Assembly: GCF_018882385.1 (NCBI RefSeq)
Contig: NZ_JACVON010000002.1
Location: 248,001-312,000 of the forward strand
Direction: 5' to 3'
Source: Polynucleobacter sp. 30F-ANTBAC
GTDB taxonomy: Bacteria; Pseudomonadota; Gammaproteobacteria; Burkholderiales; Burkholderiaceae
Length of the DNA stretch: 64,000 bases
In this document: positions 63,441-64,000 of the stretch, in pieces
Position numbering within the stretch: position 1 is the stretch's first letter
Layout: each line of letters starts with the position of its first letter
Notes under the pieces: model-generated
Database searches by the model: none
The model's input: the letters and a program-made list of their open reading frames with translations, nothing else
What the model was told of the DNA's origin: nothing
Made by a program: the position numbers and the translations under genes

Positions 63441-64000
63441 TTATTGCCCGAACTCTTTTCCCATTTCAGCGCCACGAGCACTAGCAGCAGCGACTGCTTG
63501 CGCGATGATTTCTGACCAATTCTTTTGCTCTAGTACCTGAAGTGCTGCATAAGTTGTGCCGCCTTTTGAGGTTACTTTTTCGCGTAACGTTCCAGGTGAG
63601 TCGGTAGACTGAGAAGCCAAGGTGGCTGCACCTAAAACAGTTTGAATGGCCAATAAGCGAGCCTGATCTTGAGTCAGGTCTTGTGCTATCGCTGCCTTTT
63701 CAAGAGCCTCAATAAATGCAAACACATAAGCTGGACCGCTTCCTGAGACTGCAGTGATGTCATCTATTTGTTTCTCATCAGATACCCAAGTGATCTTTCC
63801 GACGGCAAGACAGATGCTCTCTGCATGAGCGCGATCATCAGGAGTGGCTTGTGGGCTGGCATATAAGCCAGTCATACCTTGGCTAATGAGTGCTGGTGTA
63901 TTAGGCATGGCGCGGATCAATCGATCGTGCCCGAGCCATCTAGCCATGTCCTGAGTGCGGATGCCAGCAGCCACGCTCAAACATAAAGGCTTGTTCGCAC
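63441..64000 (-). CDS. proC: Pyrroline-5-carboxylate reductase, C-terminal part (5' end outside window)
   Basis: The reading frame is open to the right edge (ANKPLCLSVAAGIRTQ reads upstream of the TTG at 63980), so the gene is cut off, and that TTG is not the start. ProC reduces pyrroline-5-carboxylate to proline. Diagnostic parts are LIRAMPNTPALISQGMTGLYA and ITAVSGSGPAYVFAFIEAL, then LREKVTSKGGTTYAALQVLE. About 186 residues are visible, covering the end of the Rossmann domain and the dimerisation domain. Confidence 0.95.
   Translation of the reverse strand, partial: ANKPLCLSVAAGIRTQDMARWLGHDRLIRAMPNTPALISQGMTGLYASPQATPDDRAHAESICLAVGKITWVSDEKQIDDITAVSGSGPAYVFAFIEALEKAAIAQDLTQDQARLLAIQTVLGAATLASQSTDSPGTLREKVTSKGGTTYAALQVLEQKNWSEIIAQAVAAASARGAEMGKEFGQ

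Overview
The window looks like a chromosomal segment of a betaproteobacterium of the Burkholderiaceae, most like Polynucleobacter. I infer this from gene order (lptD-surA-pdxA-rsmA; miaB-ybeY-corC-lnt-glyQ-glyS-gmhB-plsC; recA-recX-sucCD-terC-pilA; ilvE-zinc finger-waaF; pgk-pyk-fba-purCEK-sua5; queA-tgt-yajC-secD-secF; recG-oxyR-ubiA), from a fairly AT-rich composition, short intergenic gaps and many 4-base ATGA overlaps. Nearly all of it is core genome. I see no insertion sequence, prophage, CRISPR array or rRNA operon.

Layout: 1-3.9 kb, outer-membrane biogenesis and pyridoxal phosphate/ribosome maturation (lptD 3' end, surA, pdxA, rsmA). 3.9-12.4 kb, an eight-gene minus-strand run for lipid, LPS, tRNA and ribosome functions (miaB to plsC). 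12.4-18.7 kb, a more accessory stretch: a periplasmic DsrE-like protein, tRNA-Met, a DUF6352-type protein, a tiny membrane protein, an MHS-family MFS transporter, a DUF4212 small membrane protein and a two-component system. 18.9-25.2 kb, recA/recX with an SOS box, sucCD, terC, a type IV pilin with a striking leader hairpin, and an unassigned outer-membrane barrel. 25.2-31.1 kb, moaC, a BepA-like protease, the ilvE-waaF operon and divergent azlCD. 31.2-38.7 kb, lower glycolysis, purine synthesis and a tRNA t6A enzyme. 38.7-43.4 kb, dacB and a three-gene minus-strand regulatory operon (degenerate EAL protein, BvgA/EvgA-like regulator, hybrid kinase with no sensor domain). 43.5-45.6 kb, groESL under a promoter with sigma-32-like and sigma-70-like elements and a perfect CIRCE operator. 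45.7-64 kb, pntAB transhydrogenase, mnmA, a GST, purB, waaA, aroQ, secDF-yajC, tgt-queA, recG-oxyR-ubiA and the 3' part of proC.

Functional links: LPS assembly and Kdo/heptose genes are spread over several clusters (lptD, surA, gmhB, waaF, waaA). Branched-chain amino acid transamination (ilvE) lies opposite a likely branched-chain amino acid exporter (azlCD). tRNA modification and charging genes recur (miaB, glyQS, sua5, mnmA, tgt, queA). Regulatory DNA that can be read directly includes a LexA box at recA, CIRCE at groES, and at least eight hairpin terminators.

The best candidates for something unusual are the bvgASR-like operon at 40.3-43.4 kb, the pilA leader hairpin that overlaps its ribosome binding site, and a DUF4212 gene without its usual sodium/solute symporter next to an MFS carrier and a two-component system. 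None is proven novel; each is a hypothesis from sequence reading alone.
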